Source of the DNA: Siphonodentalium dalli
Lineage: Eukaryota > Mollusca > Scaphopoda > Gadilida > Siphonodentaliidae
Length of the DNA stretch: 64,000 nucleotides
NCBI GenBank assembly: GCA_032622095.1
Contig: CP136064.1
Span: 145,223,954-145,287,953 of the forward strand
Direction: 5' to 3'
The notes under the pieces are model-generated. The model saw nothing but the letters and a program-made list of their open reading frames with translations. It had not been told where the DNA came from and did no database searches. This document shows, in pieces, positions 48,065 to 59,407 of this stretch. The position numbers and the translations under genes were made by a program. The stretch's first letter is position 1, and every line of letters begins with the position of its first letter.

Positions 48065-48267
48065 TGTCACATACAGAATGAACAAAGGGCATGAAGATTT
48101 CAACAATCGAATCAATGTCACAATTGCTGCATTCGTCACGGCTGAAGCCAGGCTCCAACTTTTACAGCACTAATTAGAATCTGTTGGAATCAGAGCTGTT
48201 TATTGTGATACGGATTCTCTTGTGTATATGGACACAACGGTAACTTGTGTATCCAGAGACAGTCCGA
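48065..48267 (+). pseudogene. family B DNA polymerase fragment (Maverick/Polinton-like), copy 1
   Basis: About 68 codons read in one frame with a single internal TAA (about 48171). The first part (INVTIAAFVTAEARLQLL) and the motif YCDTDS at 48201-48218 correspond to the thumb-side helix and motif C (YxDTDS) of protein-primed family B polymerases, as in Maverick/Polinton elements and related viruses. The two acidic residues of motif C are kept. Similarity ends at 48267, where another repeat begins (ACAAGAAAACTAAG). No other Maverick genes are visible. Confidence 0.7.
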
Positions 48268-49240
48268 ACAAGAAAACTAAGATGCATGCATCAGGTCACC
48301 CATGAACTATTTAGCAATAGAATAATTCAGTTCGGTTGCGGTTTCACAACGTTACAACTGACATACGATTACACAAGACACACCTTGAATGTGGAACTGT
48401 GTAAGAGTGAATATTAATGTTCTAAATCCCATGTTTCACCTTTAGTTGTGATTGGGGGGGGGTCGTACTTTATTAACACGCAAGTAGTGTAATTAAGTAC
48501 GGTAATTAGAAGTAACAAATCGTTTAGTTTCTATCGTATCGACTGAAAGGGGTGAGCAGATTATTGGTGATGAATGTTCTCGTTAGCTGTCAATATAATA
48601 TGCATATTTGCCCCGTTACGTTTATACACTGTAGCATTGGCGGACCAGAGTGTGTTGACATGTTAATTGTTTGGTTCATTAATAACAGATCAGCGGGGAT
48701 TTGTCGTGAAAACGTACACGTATACGTGGAAATATGCTACGGTTACGGTTAAATTAATGGTTCTTCTATTACACCACCGTGTATACTCGGTTTAAATAGG
48801 TATATTATATAGGGACGTGTGCTCAATTTTGAGCTGTTGCAACAGAAGCAAAAAAGGGTGTACAATTGGCAAATGATGAGGGGCGGTGTGACGTGTAACT
48901 AGGATTGAAATTAGATATGCAATTTGGAGATTATTGGATGAGGGATGTTATATTAATTATATTAAAGGGACGAGAGGGTTTAGTTGTCGAAAATATTTGT
49001 TCCAAACACCGTAAACAGATCAATATTAAAACGCATACATTTTGGTTCAAATATACGATCACTATCCCTTAAAGGAATACGGTCCTGAAAAAACAATATT
49101 ATTTTCTTTCAATATACCGATAATATATATATAAAATGTCCATTGGGCGCATATAATCTAATATTCGGCCGCCAATCGTTATTTTTATAACGATTCAAAA
49201 AAATTCCGAAGTTAGCCGAAGATTTTGTTGTAGACGAAGT
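48268..49240. other. repeat end and unassigned DNA, copy 1
   Basis: 48268-48330 matches the inverted 30104-30166. Beyond that I see a G-run near 48454 and no credible ORF. Confidence 0.4.
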
Positions 49241-49310
49241 CACGTGATCATCAGCCCGATCACGTGATTGTCACATGTAAACAGAAGCATAGCACGTGAT
49301 CGAGCACGTG
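49241..49310. promoter_or_regulatory. four CACGTG palindromes in 70 bp, copy 1
   Basis: CACGTG at 49241, 49261, 49293 and 49305; three are in the longer TCACGTGAT or GCACGTGAT context. A CACATG sits between them. CpG-rich DNA follows (about 49325-49400). This is the core E-box bound by several bHLH factors; whether a promoter exists here is unknown. Confidence 0.5.
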
Positions 49311-50808
49311 GTAACTCATTGACAACGCATAGATACGCGACGGCGGTATGTTAAGTTTGCATGTAGTCGATCGCGGCCTTTGACGATTGTCGCGTTATCA
49401 CACTGCGAATGCAAAACTTCGCCGAAACATCGCCTTTCTCGTAATTAAATGTCGATCTTTATCGTGTTATTATTACTATTATTATATGTATCGCGATGTG
49501 TTGTTACTATAAAGCCATGCCCGTATATTATTCAGTTTTGCACGCATTTATCTATATAAACGCGTGCTCGTGTTTATATATATTTTTTCGTTACCGGAAT
49601 AGTCCAAGTTATATTATATATGCATATCAAGATTGCATATATACGCGAAGACTTGCACAGTTATTAGGCAATTATCATCTCGTAAACATTCCAATTTCCA
49701 GATGCCATTAGTCGTGTGTCAATAAAGAGCGTTTCGTTTTAATTATCGTAACGCGGTAAAACAACACAAAATTGGTTTATTGCTGTCGGATTTAATCAAT
49801 TATAATCAAGTCATTCATTACCAATATGATATGTTCATTTTTCCTTGGTTATGAATCATGTAATTATTTGGGCAATATGGTGTTTATATATATTTCGGAA
49901 TATTTCTTCCCCCACCCCAGAACAATCTAGCCGACTGTCACTGATGGAAATTCACTGCATCTATGCATGGTTATTGACCTATTAAATTAGCACTCTAGCG
50001 ATGCGGTCTATTGAATATCCAGGTCATAAATCGACCTCTATGTGGCAATTACGCATAACAATAGGGTTATAAACATCCAATCATATATAACACTTTTTGA
50101 AGGAGGGATAATAATCCGGTTTAATATGGAATCACATATTCAAGTGCTCTTTATTCGCAATATATCGTAATAGTGAACGCTCTTTATTGCGTCAAGGTAA
50201 AGGGACTCGACTTAGAACAGTTGTCATCGTGATTTTTTTTACTGATTACACCAATACAGGTCAATGCATGCTTTAAATATCCTTCCAAGTCATAGCAATT
50301 TCCGCTTTATTAAACTCTTTTTATTCGTACCATATTAGGAAAACTCTTAACATGGAACGCTCTTTATGGAGCCATGGTGAAGGAAATGGGGAATCGACTA
50401 AGAATAGTTGTTATCGTGATTTATTCAACATACTCTCCACTTTAACTGCAATTATATGTATTCGTAACCATGACTGACTTGTCAAATTAAACGCTCTTTA
50501 TTTGGTATATGTAATCGGTTTCTGATGATTGCGCAACGGGTTTCCCACAGAAATCCCGCCAAATGGCACGTAAACGAACATCGTTTGGAAATGAATACAG
50601 CATTATACCTAACTGAGAGTCACTAGACCGGCCACAGCCGAAAACACTGCATTTATATGGCAATGTTACGAATGAATGATTGTAAATTAATTGTCATCGC
50701 GCGATGAGTTATATTCACTTGTGATTTGTCTTAAGCGCTGTTTGGAAAGTTATTGTTTTGACAAAAAAACTATAGAAGGCCGATTGAGCGGGGTAGGTAA
50801 CACAGGAT
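49311..50808. other. non-coding DNA with AACGCTCTTTA motifs before the duplication junction
   Basis: No trusted ORF. The 12-base motif appears reversed at 49722-49733 and forward at 50176, 50356 and 50490, with a one-base variant at 50143. This stretch is present once in the window, because copy 2 ends before it. Confidence 0.5.
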
Positions 50809-51988
50809 ACAATTTTAGAGAGATTGAATTCAGAGTATTTCACTTTATTTGGATCAGTTGAGTCAATATTACCATATCAATCACCGCCTCACTAGTTTTT
50901 ACAGACCCCAATCTAATGGGAAGTCAGAACGATCGCATAGAAGTCTAGCATCAATCATTTCAACAATCACCCAAGCAAATGTAGAAAATTGGGACCTATA
51001 TCTAAATTATGCATCACAAGCAATGAACTTCTATTGTTCCAGTGTACATACACATTCACCATTTTTTCTAACTTTTTTTAGAGAACCACAGATAAGCATA
51101 GACCGAATTTTAACACACAGAGAAAAGTATTTAGGAGAGGATTTTTTAGCCACCACGCTTCAAAATCAACACATTATTTTTAAAACTACAAAATCTCTTC
51201 TCGAAACAGCCTCTCGCAACCACAAACAGAACAGAGGTGGATCTATTCCAACCTTTAAAATAGGCCAATCCGTCTATTACAAAATCCACCAACCAAATCA
51301 CAAATTTTCATTTAAATATGAGCCGTTTTGGCGTATCTTAAAACAAACAGGCCCCATATCTTACATATTAAGACATGACCTATCTGCTAAATTAACAAAA
51401 TCACATGCTAAACACATCAAACCATCCCCTGTTGATTGGCCAACACCCCAACGGCCCACTCATTTAAAGAATAAACGACATAATCGATTTGCATTTCCAC
51501 CGAGTGAAACCAGTGTTGATAGTAATAACTCTCAATCCACGTTGGAATCAGACGATGACCTCAAAATGACGGCAATTAAGCGCGCTCAACTTGAGCGATC
51601 AAACACAGACGACAGTTCTTCAATACCATTGGCTGAGTTAGCCAACAGACTCATGGCTTCAAAACATTTTAATAAAACAGACAGCCAATCACCCCCGCAA
51701 TTTTCACCCAGCGACCAATCAAGGCCACAAACACAGGAACCAAATGTCATAAAACACAAATTAATTACAACACAAAATTCTTATAATACTACGCCAGACA
51801 CAAAATCGTATCGCGCAGATAACAAACGCGGCCGGCATCGTAAATTATATACACCGTACGCCACACACACGCCAAAAGATTCATCGCTTTCTAATCCCTC
51901 ATTTAGCAGCCCTTTGACGAATTGGTCAAACGAAAGTACGGAAACATATGATTTATATCAGATGACAACTGATATCGAACATTCATAA
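50809..51988 (+). pseudogene. Gypsy-2 integrase C-terminal part, copy 2
   Basis: The duplicated piece starts inside integrase. From 50849 a 379-codon frame is open to 51988: catalytic Glu region (NGKSER), GPY/F-like module and Ser/Thr-rich tail. It lacks everything upstream, including both catalytic aspartates, so it is a fragment. Unlike copy 1 it has no frameshift near the T-runs. Confidence 0.85.
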
Positions 51989-53440
51989 TCATGTATCAAA
52001 ATACCTCACAATCACTAATGATAGATAGTGTACATAACTTTTATTAGTATTATATAAAACAGGTTTTACAAAGGCAGACCAGACGGCACCTTCTCCCATC
52101 CCACCCCTTAGACATAGAGATAGGCACCCTGCCACCTCACATAATGAACTTGCCAAAAAAAAAACGATAATCTTTACTCATACCAGTGGCATGATCATTT
52201 AGCATATACATCAAACAGGGCATTGTCTCATTTCCCAAATCTCTAATTCAATTATCGATAACAGGTGTATGTTGAGTCATGATGCCGAAGTAAATTTAAC
52301 CTAATAGACATGTAATATATATCTTTCGCTAACGACTGACACTTGGCGTCTTTGCCCAATTGTTTATTCACGAAACATGCCAATCTGTCAATCATTGCCT
52401 TTCGCATCAGTCTCTGATATCTCCGCGTTCTAAACACTAATGGGATTTCAATATGGCAAACTCCCATTCATAACTCAGTTACATCATCATTCCCTCCAAT
52501 ATGCTTAACTCAATCATATATTCATTGACATAGCACACGAACGCCACAATACACTATATATATTATATAGTAGTTGATACAATAATCACGGCATATTTCC
52601 CTCAATATTACTACCCCCAATACTGCCAAACAACGCTCTTTATCATAGAACGATTGGTACAGAAACCACGGCATATTATCCCTCAATGTAGACACCCCCC
52701 CCCCCACCAACGCCACAATACACTATATATTATATAGTAGGTGATACAATAATCACGGCATATTTCCCTCAATATTACTACCCCCAATACTGCCAAACAA
52801 CGCTCTTTATCATAGAACGATTGGTACAGAAACCACGGCATATTATCCCTCAATGTAGACACCCCCCCACCAACGCCGCAATACTATATATATTATATAG
52901 TAGTTGATACAATAATCACGGCATATTTCCCTCAACATCACTACCCCCAATACTGCCAAACAACGCTCTTTATCATAGAACGATTGGTACAGAAACCACG
53001 GCATTTCCACCGTCATCACTCAATACCTATTCCATTTCCCACCTCACTTCTCACATACATTTGCCGACATTAGTTGAACCCATGAAACCCCGAAGCAAAC
53101 ATATAACGCTCTTTACTATAAAGCGTATATTATATCAACCCCGGCATTTCTCCCATATTCAATACGTTCCCATAAACTCTCCGAAATAACTAAAACCAAA
53201 TTTATTTGAACGAACAAACAAACGCTCTTCATTCTAAAACTTAGATAACCCAATCAATAACAGTATTGAACTCTGTAATAATTCTTGGCAGCGGGCTAAT
53301 AATATATTTATCTCTTTATATTTCAACCAATCTTAGACTATAATTAAATAATCTTTGGCGATTTAGCACGTTTACAGAAGTTACTCTTTGTATTTCAACC
53401 AATATTGCCACCTTTGGTGCATTACCACGGTTACAACAAC
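51989..53440 (+). other. Gypsy-2 pol-env spacer, copy 2
   Basis: Counterpart of 39843-41280. The tandem units begin at 52541, 52710 and 52873 and carry the same AACGCTCTTTATCAT. A C-run at about 52695 is longer than in copy 1. It leads into (AAC)n at 53431. Confidence 0.75.
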
Positions 53441-53666
53441 AACAACAACAACTACAACAACAACAACAACAACAAAATTACATTTCTTTTCACTGAATTT
53501 ATCAGCAAGATGTTATTTCTACAGGCTAACACGGTGAATAACCACAAAAACAATTCAATTCATGTTATTGTTGGCTAAACACCGTGCCAGCTTGCAGAAT
53601 GCAAGTCAGCTCTTGATCCAGGGACGGTCCAAATTCATCAGGGGCAGCATTCACAGCGACATCTTC

Positions 53667-53873
53667 TTACAATACTGTCCGATGTTGACTCCATATATCT
53701 ACTATTCTCTGCCTTTCATCTATTATCTCCAATCGGAGATTGACCACCGTCTGACATCTTTCCAATTCAGACACGGTACTAAAGTACCTAGCCCAGTCTA
53801 TACTGGTCCCTCCGGCAAGGCACACGGCAACTATGGCATCATAGAATGCCAGTACGTGGTCCATATACTGCAT
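53667..53873 (-). CDS. unknown ORF 1, related to the ORF at 55298-55633
   Basis: 68 codons from ATG at 53873 to TAA. The C-terminal half follows the pattern R-Y-F/L-x-T-x(3)-E-x-E-R-C, then NLR-x(2)-I-x(2)-ER-x-R-x(2)-D-x-WS-x(3)-T, which it shares with the ORF 1.4 kb away. Both stop 2-3 codons after that pattern. I do not recognise the family and see no catalytic motif, signal peptide or membrane segment. Being antisense to Gypsy-2, it is unlikely to be one of its usual genes. It could be an exon of a host-derived gene or part of an inserted element. Confidence 0.4.
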   Translation of the reverse strand: MQYMDHVLAFYDAIVAVCLAGGTSIDWARYFSTVSELERCQTVVNLRLEIIDERQRIVDIWSQHRTVL

Positions 53874-54581
53874 GATAAATTAACACACTAAACATCATCT
53901 AATAATCAGATTATAACTCAATACTAGCAAGTCCAGTGTGCATCGGTGCACAGTGCACACAGGGCTAAACTTGCTTCCCTCAAACAACAAAAAATAAATA
54001 CAATACAAATATGTTACACAAGTATCATATCAATAGATAGGAATATTTCAACATAAACTAATAACATAAACAAACATTACCCAGCCAATTTATCTGCCTC
54101 ATAACATAACCAAAACTATCCATAATTATTCATTAAACTCAAATAACCCTATTTAGATGAAATAATTAACCAAGGTTCACGTCCTCACAAGTGTATCATA
54201 AAGTCAAAATCAAGCGACCCACACAAACCAATAAATATGACAAGAACACCGATAGGTGAACCTTCCATAACGATTCAGTACATACACCACACCCCTCCCC
54301 CACACACCACGTATCTAGTGAGATGCAAGTCACAATCCAAGTCCCATGACATCCGAACGCCCGTCCAAAAAAAAAAAAAAAAAAAAAAAAAAATCAAAAC
54401 AAATTACCGAATATAACGTACATGTTAACGGCCAGTCAAGGCCTAATTCAAATTAACATGTGACATACAAAACACGACAGACGTGCCACACAACCACCCA
54501 TAACCCATTCTACACTCCACCCATAATAGCCAAAGACGTACGCAGTGCATCAAAGCACATATCACACAAGGCTATATCGTA

Positions 54582-54825
54582 TACACACCCCCCCACTGCC
54601 CAAAATACCCTAAATCACATATACATGTGCAGAGCTAAAATGAGCCTGACGAACATGTATCTCCCAACACGACGATATTGTATATGTACCACCCCCCCCC
54701 CCCACTGCCCAAAAAAAAACCCTAAATCACATATACATGTGCAGAGCTAAAATGAGCCTGAATAACATGTATGTATAAATCACAATATATCTCCCAACAC
54801 GACGATATCGTATACATACCCCCCC
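54582..54825 (+). repeat. ~115-bp tandem repeat in the copy-2-only segment
   Basis: Blocks with CTAAATCACATATACATGTG, GAGCTAAAATGAGCCTGA and CTCCCAACACGACGATAT occur twice, separated by C-runs. Confidence 0.8.
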
Positions 54826-55297
54826 CAGCCAAGATAACCAGAGCCGCGTGATAATGCGCGATCAAAATATTATCATTACAATATAGATAGAACTACTATT
54901 CCATGCGTCAATTGCACTCCCCTAATACTATACATTACAATCACCAAATATTTCCGCCAATAACCATGTCAAATATAGCAATAAGAACCTATATATAGCA
55001 GAATACAATACGTATTTATTCATATGCCTTTTGATATCCATATTGACATGACTGTTGGTATACCTACACCCTATGACACATACATTTTATAAATAATACA
55101 GCAATACCACTCGTCTTTCACATTCAGATGTCCATGTGATGTTTTTCAATGAAACCAATCTTCATTAGCACGATGTAGCCCACGTTAAATTATATAGGCA
55201 CAAACAGCTATCAAAGATTGGGCCCATCTTTCTCCTTCACTCCTCCTGCCAAACCTCCTCAAATCTCGCTCATCAGCCGGCCCAACTTAACTCCGTG

Positions 55298-55633
55298 TTA
55301 CCAGTCAGTCTGTTCTTCAGACCACATATCTATCAATCTTCTCCTCTCTTCCCTAATCTGTTTCCTCAGATTTAAAATGAGATAACACCTCTCATTTTCT
55401 TCCAACCACAGGGTACACAGATATCGATCACTTTTTGACGATACTCCCGTCCGGGCGTGCTCATTCCCCCGCTCAAATTGATCGACTATCTGGTCATTTA
55501 CGTATGTCAGATAGATCGAATCAATGATAACCCCAAAATACCCTAGACCACATAACTTCGCATTTCTCAACTTACACTCTAACTCACTCAAAAGTTGACT
55601 CATAACTGCAAATATCGAAAGATAGGCCCGCAA
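55298..55633 (-). CDS. unknown ORF 2, related to the ORF at 53667-53873
   Basis: The minus-strand frame is open for 111 codons up to TAA; the most upstream codon shown is TTG, and the first ATG is at about 55603. Helical, charged composition, with a C-terminal block (NLRKQIREERRRLIDMWS) matching the shorter ORF in spacing and key residues: R-Y, E-R-C, N-L-R, E-R-x-R, D-x-W-S. Over the alignable ~45 residues about 40% look identical. The N-terminal half has no partner. Family unknown. Confidence 0.45.
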   Translation of the reverse strand: MRAYLSIFAVMSQLLSELECKLRNAKLCGLGYFGVIIDSIYLTYVNDQIVDQFERGNEHARTGVSSKSDRYLCTLWLEENERCYLILNLRKQIREERRRLIDMWSEEQTDW

Positions 55634-55954
55634 TAATCTACAGCCGTAATGGCCAACGCATTTATACCGCTATACCACTAATTACCTTCGTCGACACGCC
55701 TAGCGCACGCAGCGCGGCTAATTGGTACACACACTGGCATCGCGTGACGTCATATTTCGTCGATTTCTGGGGGTACCAATTTTACACAGTAATTTGAGAA
55801 TGAAATTACAACTTACACCGGCCGAAAAATCTCATCGATTAATCAAACCAGTTAACCCATAAAAGCCATGCCCACGCGAATCTATCTTTATAATCAGATA
55901 CCGGCTAACCCGCTAATACACACCTATATTTTTACTTATAGGGGTGCAAGCGAT

Positions 55955-58168
55955 ATGAAGCCTACAGAAAACTTCGTTAAAGCGACCCTCTTCATACTTA
56001 TCATCGGCTTTCAAACTAGTGACGCTATGTTAACTCGACAGAACATGTTATTTTTGCATCACCGGCAAATTGCTGTCTCTAATGAAAATTGGGATCTCAG
56101 TTTTCTCATCGAACTCACACCATATTATACCTACATAGCAAGACTCGCTACCGCCATAAGGATGGCCCAAAATAAACTCAATAGCATTTGTGCCACGTTT
56201 CATCAAAGCACATATCACCATAACAAACCTCCATTCAGGAACGAGACAAATAACATTAACTTTAATCTCATCAACATTTTGACAGACTTACAAACTGAAT
56301 TAGCAGCAGCTCTCACGGAAACAAAACAAATCCAATATGAATATCATAATTATTATCAACTCCATAATACCAAAAGACTCAAACGAGCAATTTTACCAGT
56401 AATAAGCGATATAGCTAAGTTTTTATTCGGCACACCTTCGATGTCAGATATTACACATGTAGAAGATAACATACGAACCCTCTACCAAAACCAAAAAAAA
56501 ATCCAACACGACACTCAAACCGCTTATTCTATCATGAACATCACACGCGTCATTTCAAACGAAAATCGCCAACGAGTCAACACATTAGCAACAACAATAT
56601 CCAATATTCAAGCCACACTTCGAAAAGAAACACATCGGACTCAAAAACATGTGCATACAATTGAAATATTCACAATCATCAACGCTAAGTTTCTAGTAAT
56701 ATTACATGAAATACAACAAGATGTTATCCAAGCAAAATTATATTTGCGACATCTTAAAGTTCAAATTGCCTCTCTAATTAACCACCGATTTACACCGGAG
56801 ATCATAAGCCCAATACATTTAAAAAAGGCACTTGACAGTATAACGAAATTACTTCCAGCCCATTTGAAGTTACCATTCCCCATAGAATCGGGAATTGCAA
56901 AATATTACCAACATTTGAAGACACAAACCATACTCACAGACAGCAGACTAATCATTACCATAACAATTTATTTACGCGATATCAGAATGCAGTTTGACAT
57001 ATTCCGCGCTATACCATTTTTTTATCCATTAGACCCTCGAGACCCAAAACTCAGACACAACAATAAATATACAGTTGCCCGAATCGATATTACTCATAAT
57101 TACCTGCTATTATCTCCCGACCGATCCAAATATACCACCATTGGTGACAATCACCCGTGTATTTTAAACAAATTACCATATTGTAAAATTCAAAAAATTT
57201 CAATCGCCGCATCACATAATCATAACTGCCTACTCAACATATTCACCAATTATACAAAAAATACCGCCACAAATTGCCCTATAGCCATCTACCCTCAGTA
57301 TAATTTACCATCCGCTATTAAGCTGGCGGCATGTACATGGCTTATAACAACCACGAAAGCTCATACATTTACAGTAAACTGTCATCACAATCTCTTAAGA
57401 AAACGACCGTATAGAATCACAATTTTACCCCCCATCGCAACGATAACTTTACCACCAAGGTGCATAGCTACATCAGCCAGTATCAAACTAATTGCATTCA
57501 CAACTTTGAACTCATCAAACATCACCATCAAGACACAAATAACCCAATTACAATCAACTATTGAATTACATAAATTGCCACAATGGAAGCCATTATTTTC
57601 CCAAATTCATAACTTGCCCCCTCAAATTTCGATTCCAAACAAGTTACCCCCCATAAAGCAACTATCCCTATATGATTTTCTGCAAACAGTCACTTCCCTG
57701 CAACCCATCAAACAAAAGCAAAAACAAGATTATTACCAAATCATCATTCCCGCGGTCATTATGTTCATATTAATTTTACTGATTGCCATCTCAAGTCGCA
57801 AATACGTTATTCAGTGTATTACGAAAATTTTCCAATATCAGACTCAACACAATCACAACACGAGACGAATTAAAATCGCAAAACGACGAAATAAACTTAA
57901 CCAAATGATAAATGGAACTGATATGCAACTTCGTCACAGACTAACCCCACCAATACCCAAGGAAGCTACGAAAGATATTCATTTGTCTCCAGCTAAGCAA
58001 CCTCAAATACAAAGTACACAAGAAGATTTGACATTTCCCAAAAAACACCCGCGAGATGTTGATGATGAATCATCCACATTACGACCTATGAAAATAATAA
58101 AAACTCACGCGTCCATCCATAACCCACCACTGATCATTTTTATCAATAATACCATTTTTTTTCTATAA
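55955..58168 (+). CDS. env: Gypsy-2 envelope-like glycoprotein (F-type), copy 2, uninterrupted
   Basis: 737 codons from ATG 55955; the frame is open upstream to 55868, but this Met begins a signal-peptide-like stretch (hydrophobic core, residues ~9-18). A furin-type site R141-L-K-R144 is followed by a hydrophobic segment ending FLFGT, the layout of the fusion peptide in baculovirus F and errantivirus Env proteins. Coiled-coil-like and Cys-containing ectodomain follows, then one membrane span (~597-618) and a basic ~120-residue tail. It would act as a class I-like membrane fusion protein. A 3' splice-site-like TTTTTACTTATAG just upstream (55929-55941) suggests a spliced mRNA. Whether it is expressed is unknown; the nearby promoter-bearing LTR is the 3' one. 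Confidence 0.85.
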   Translation: MKPTENFVKATLFILIIGFQTSDAMLTRQNMLFLHHRQIAVSNENWDLSFLIELTPYYTYIARLATAIRMAQNKLNSICATFHQSTYHHNKPPFRNETNNINFNLINILTDLQTELAAALTETKQIQYEYHNYYQLHNTKRLKRAILPVISDIAKFLFGTPSMSDITHVEDNIRTLYQNQKKIQHDTQTAYSIMNITRVISNENRQRVNTLATTISNIQATLRKETHRTQKHVHTIEIFTIINAKFLVILHEIQQDVIQAKLYLRHLKVQIASLINHRFTPEIISPIHLKKALDSITKLLPAHLKLPFPIESGIAKYYQHLKTQTILTDSRLIITITIYLRDIRMQFDIFRAIPFFYPLDPRDPKLRHNNKYTVARIDITHNYLLLSPDRSKYTTIGDNHPCILNKLPYCKIQKISIAASHNHNCLLNIFTNYTKNTATNCPIAIYPQYNLPSAIKLAACTWLITTTKAHTFTVNCHHNLLRKRPYRITILPPIATITLPPRCIATSASIKLIAFTTLNSSNITIKTQITQLQSTIELHKLPQWKPLFSQIHNLPPQISIPNKLPPIKQLSLYDFLQTVTSLQPIKQKQKQDYYQIIIPAVIMFILILLIAISSRKYVIQCITKIFQYQTQHNHNTRRIKIAKRRNKLNQMINGTDMQLRHRLTPPIPKEATKDIHLSPAKQPQIQSTQEDLTFPKKHPRDVDDESSTLRPMKIIKTHASIHNPPLIIFINNTIFFL

Positions 58169-58948
58169 GGGGCACAAACCCACAGACTAATTCTAATTTC
58201 GTTACTGCATCCATACCCCGGCAGCTGTAGATACTAATGCCATTATGACACGTGCCAATCCCTAGCGTTAGACAACTGACCGCCAATTATCATCAATAAC
58301 ATTGGTCACGGATCTCGCCAACTATCAACAAACGCATTTATAAATGCCTCATATACCACACTCCAAACAATATTTCACCTCTGACACATGCTCTCAACAA
58401 TTCCCTGTGCAATTGACGGCAGATGAGAAACATTTGGTCTCTCATTACCACAATACCGAATGTATACATATCCTCATGATTTTATTAACAATACAACATG
58501 CATTTATATAATACATCACCAATGTACATCATTTACAAAACATACCATGCACTATTACCGTATTGTTATATTCATTACTTCTCATACTTGTATCTCTATA
58601 TTCTATTATCACACCTTATCCTACATATCAATATAGCACGCATTATCACTGCTTGCCCGATCATTTATATACCAACCCATATATGCTTTTCCCACCATTT
58701 ATTTCATGATCTCATAATATTGCGTATTATCATTTTAAGACAACTTTGTTCCATATGTATTAATCATAACTTCACCACAATCAATGTTACAAAGTATCGA
58801 TCGACTTACTATATGATCACCATCGTCATTATATTTCATTTCAGCCTCATCCATACCATGGTCACAAATACCCCAGTTAGGTCCATAATTTTGATGTTAC
58901 ATAAGATTTTCCGCTGCGCTAAAAATCTTACACGGGTGGGGGGACATA
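58169..58948 (+). other. Gypsy-2 env-LTR interval, copy 2
   Basis: Counterpart of 43598-44377, with the purine tract at about 58934-58944 and the same doubtful hydrophobic frame. Confidence 0.6.
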
Positions 58949-58953
58949 TGTGA
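58498..58953 (+). CDS. doubtful hydrophobic ORF, copy 2
   Basis: Identical to 43927-44382. The same doubts apply: it overlaps the polypurine tract and enters the LTR. Confidence 0.2.
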   Translation: MHLYNTSPMYIIYKTYHALLPYCYIHYFSYLYLYILLSHLILHINIARIITACPIIYIPTHICFSHHLFHDLIILRIIILRQLCSICINHNFTTINVTKYRSTYYMITIVIIFHFSLIHTMVTNTPVRSIILMLHKIFRCAKNLTRVGGHM

Positions 58954-59407
58954 GATAACTACCCATTATAATCTCACAACTTGATTCAAACTATACGAAT
59001 GTCCCAATATATAAAACCCCAAACTCAGATATTCGTGTTCGGTTCTTAACGAAACCTCACACGTCTTACTCCCAGCGAAGATATACACACAATGAAGATG
59101 GCTCCCAAATATGGTCAAGGGAGATGACCATAACGGTGGAACCAATCCCGATGTGTATTGCCAAACGCCTCATCTAATATGCATCCCAAATAGTATATAA
59201 GAAACAACCACATCCCATCACATCATGCTTTCACTAGACTCATCTCATCTCGAGGTTATATCCAGGCATCATTCACACCAGGCATCACCCATTCAGGGAC
59301 ATCACTTCGCGGCGACTCTTGATCATTATATTTGTACACACTGCATATCTTATTCACAACATAATAAAGACTTGTACCTACTATATCTATGTGTTCATTA
59401 CCTCACA
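58949..59407 (+). repeat. Gypsy-2 3' LTR, copy 2
   Basis: 459 bp, about one difference from the copy-1 3' LTR and three from the 5' LTR. The same LINE-C flank follows, showing that it arose by duplication of the locus and not by a new insertion. Confidence 0.95.

Larger units (their letters stand above)
38671..50808 (+). repeat. tandem duplication, copy 1
   Basis: 38671 onward matches 50809 onward at near identity to the window end. The junction at 50808/50809 joins non-coding DNA to the Gypsy-2 integrase with about two bases of microhomology (GG). Offsets are 12138 bp at the start and 14571 bp from env on, because copy 2 carries extra DNA at 53441-55857. Confidence 0.9.
53441..55857. mobile_element. 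2.4-kb segment present only in copy 2
   Basis: Copy 1 reads TTACAACAACATAAAAGCC; here about 2.42 kb separates TTACAACAAC from ATAAAAGCC. It starts with (AAC)n, includes an A28-type run near 54366, C-rich runs, and a ~115-bp tandem unit. Two related minus-strand ORFs lie at its ends (53667-53873, 55298-55633). No terminal inverted repeat or clean target duplication is visible, so it may be an insertion in copy 2 or a deletion in copy 1. Confidence 0.7.
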
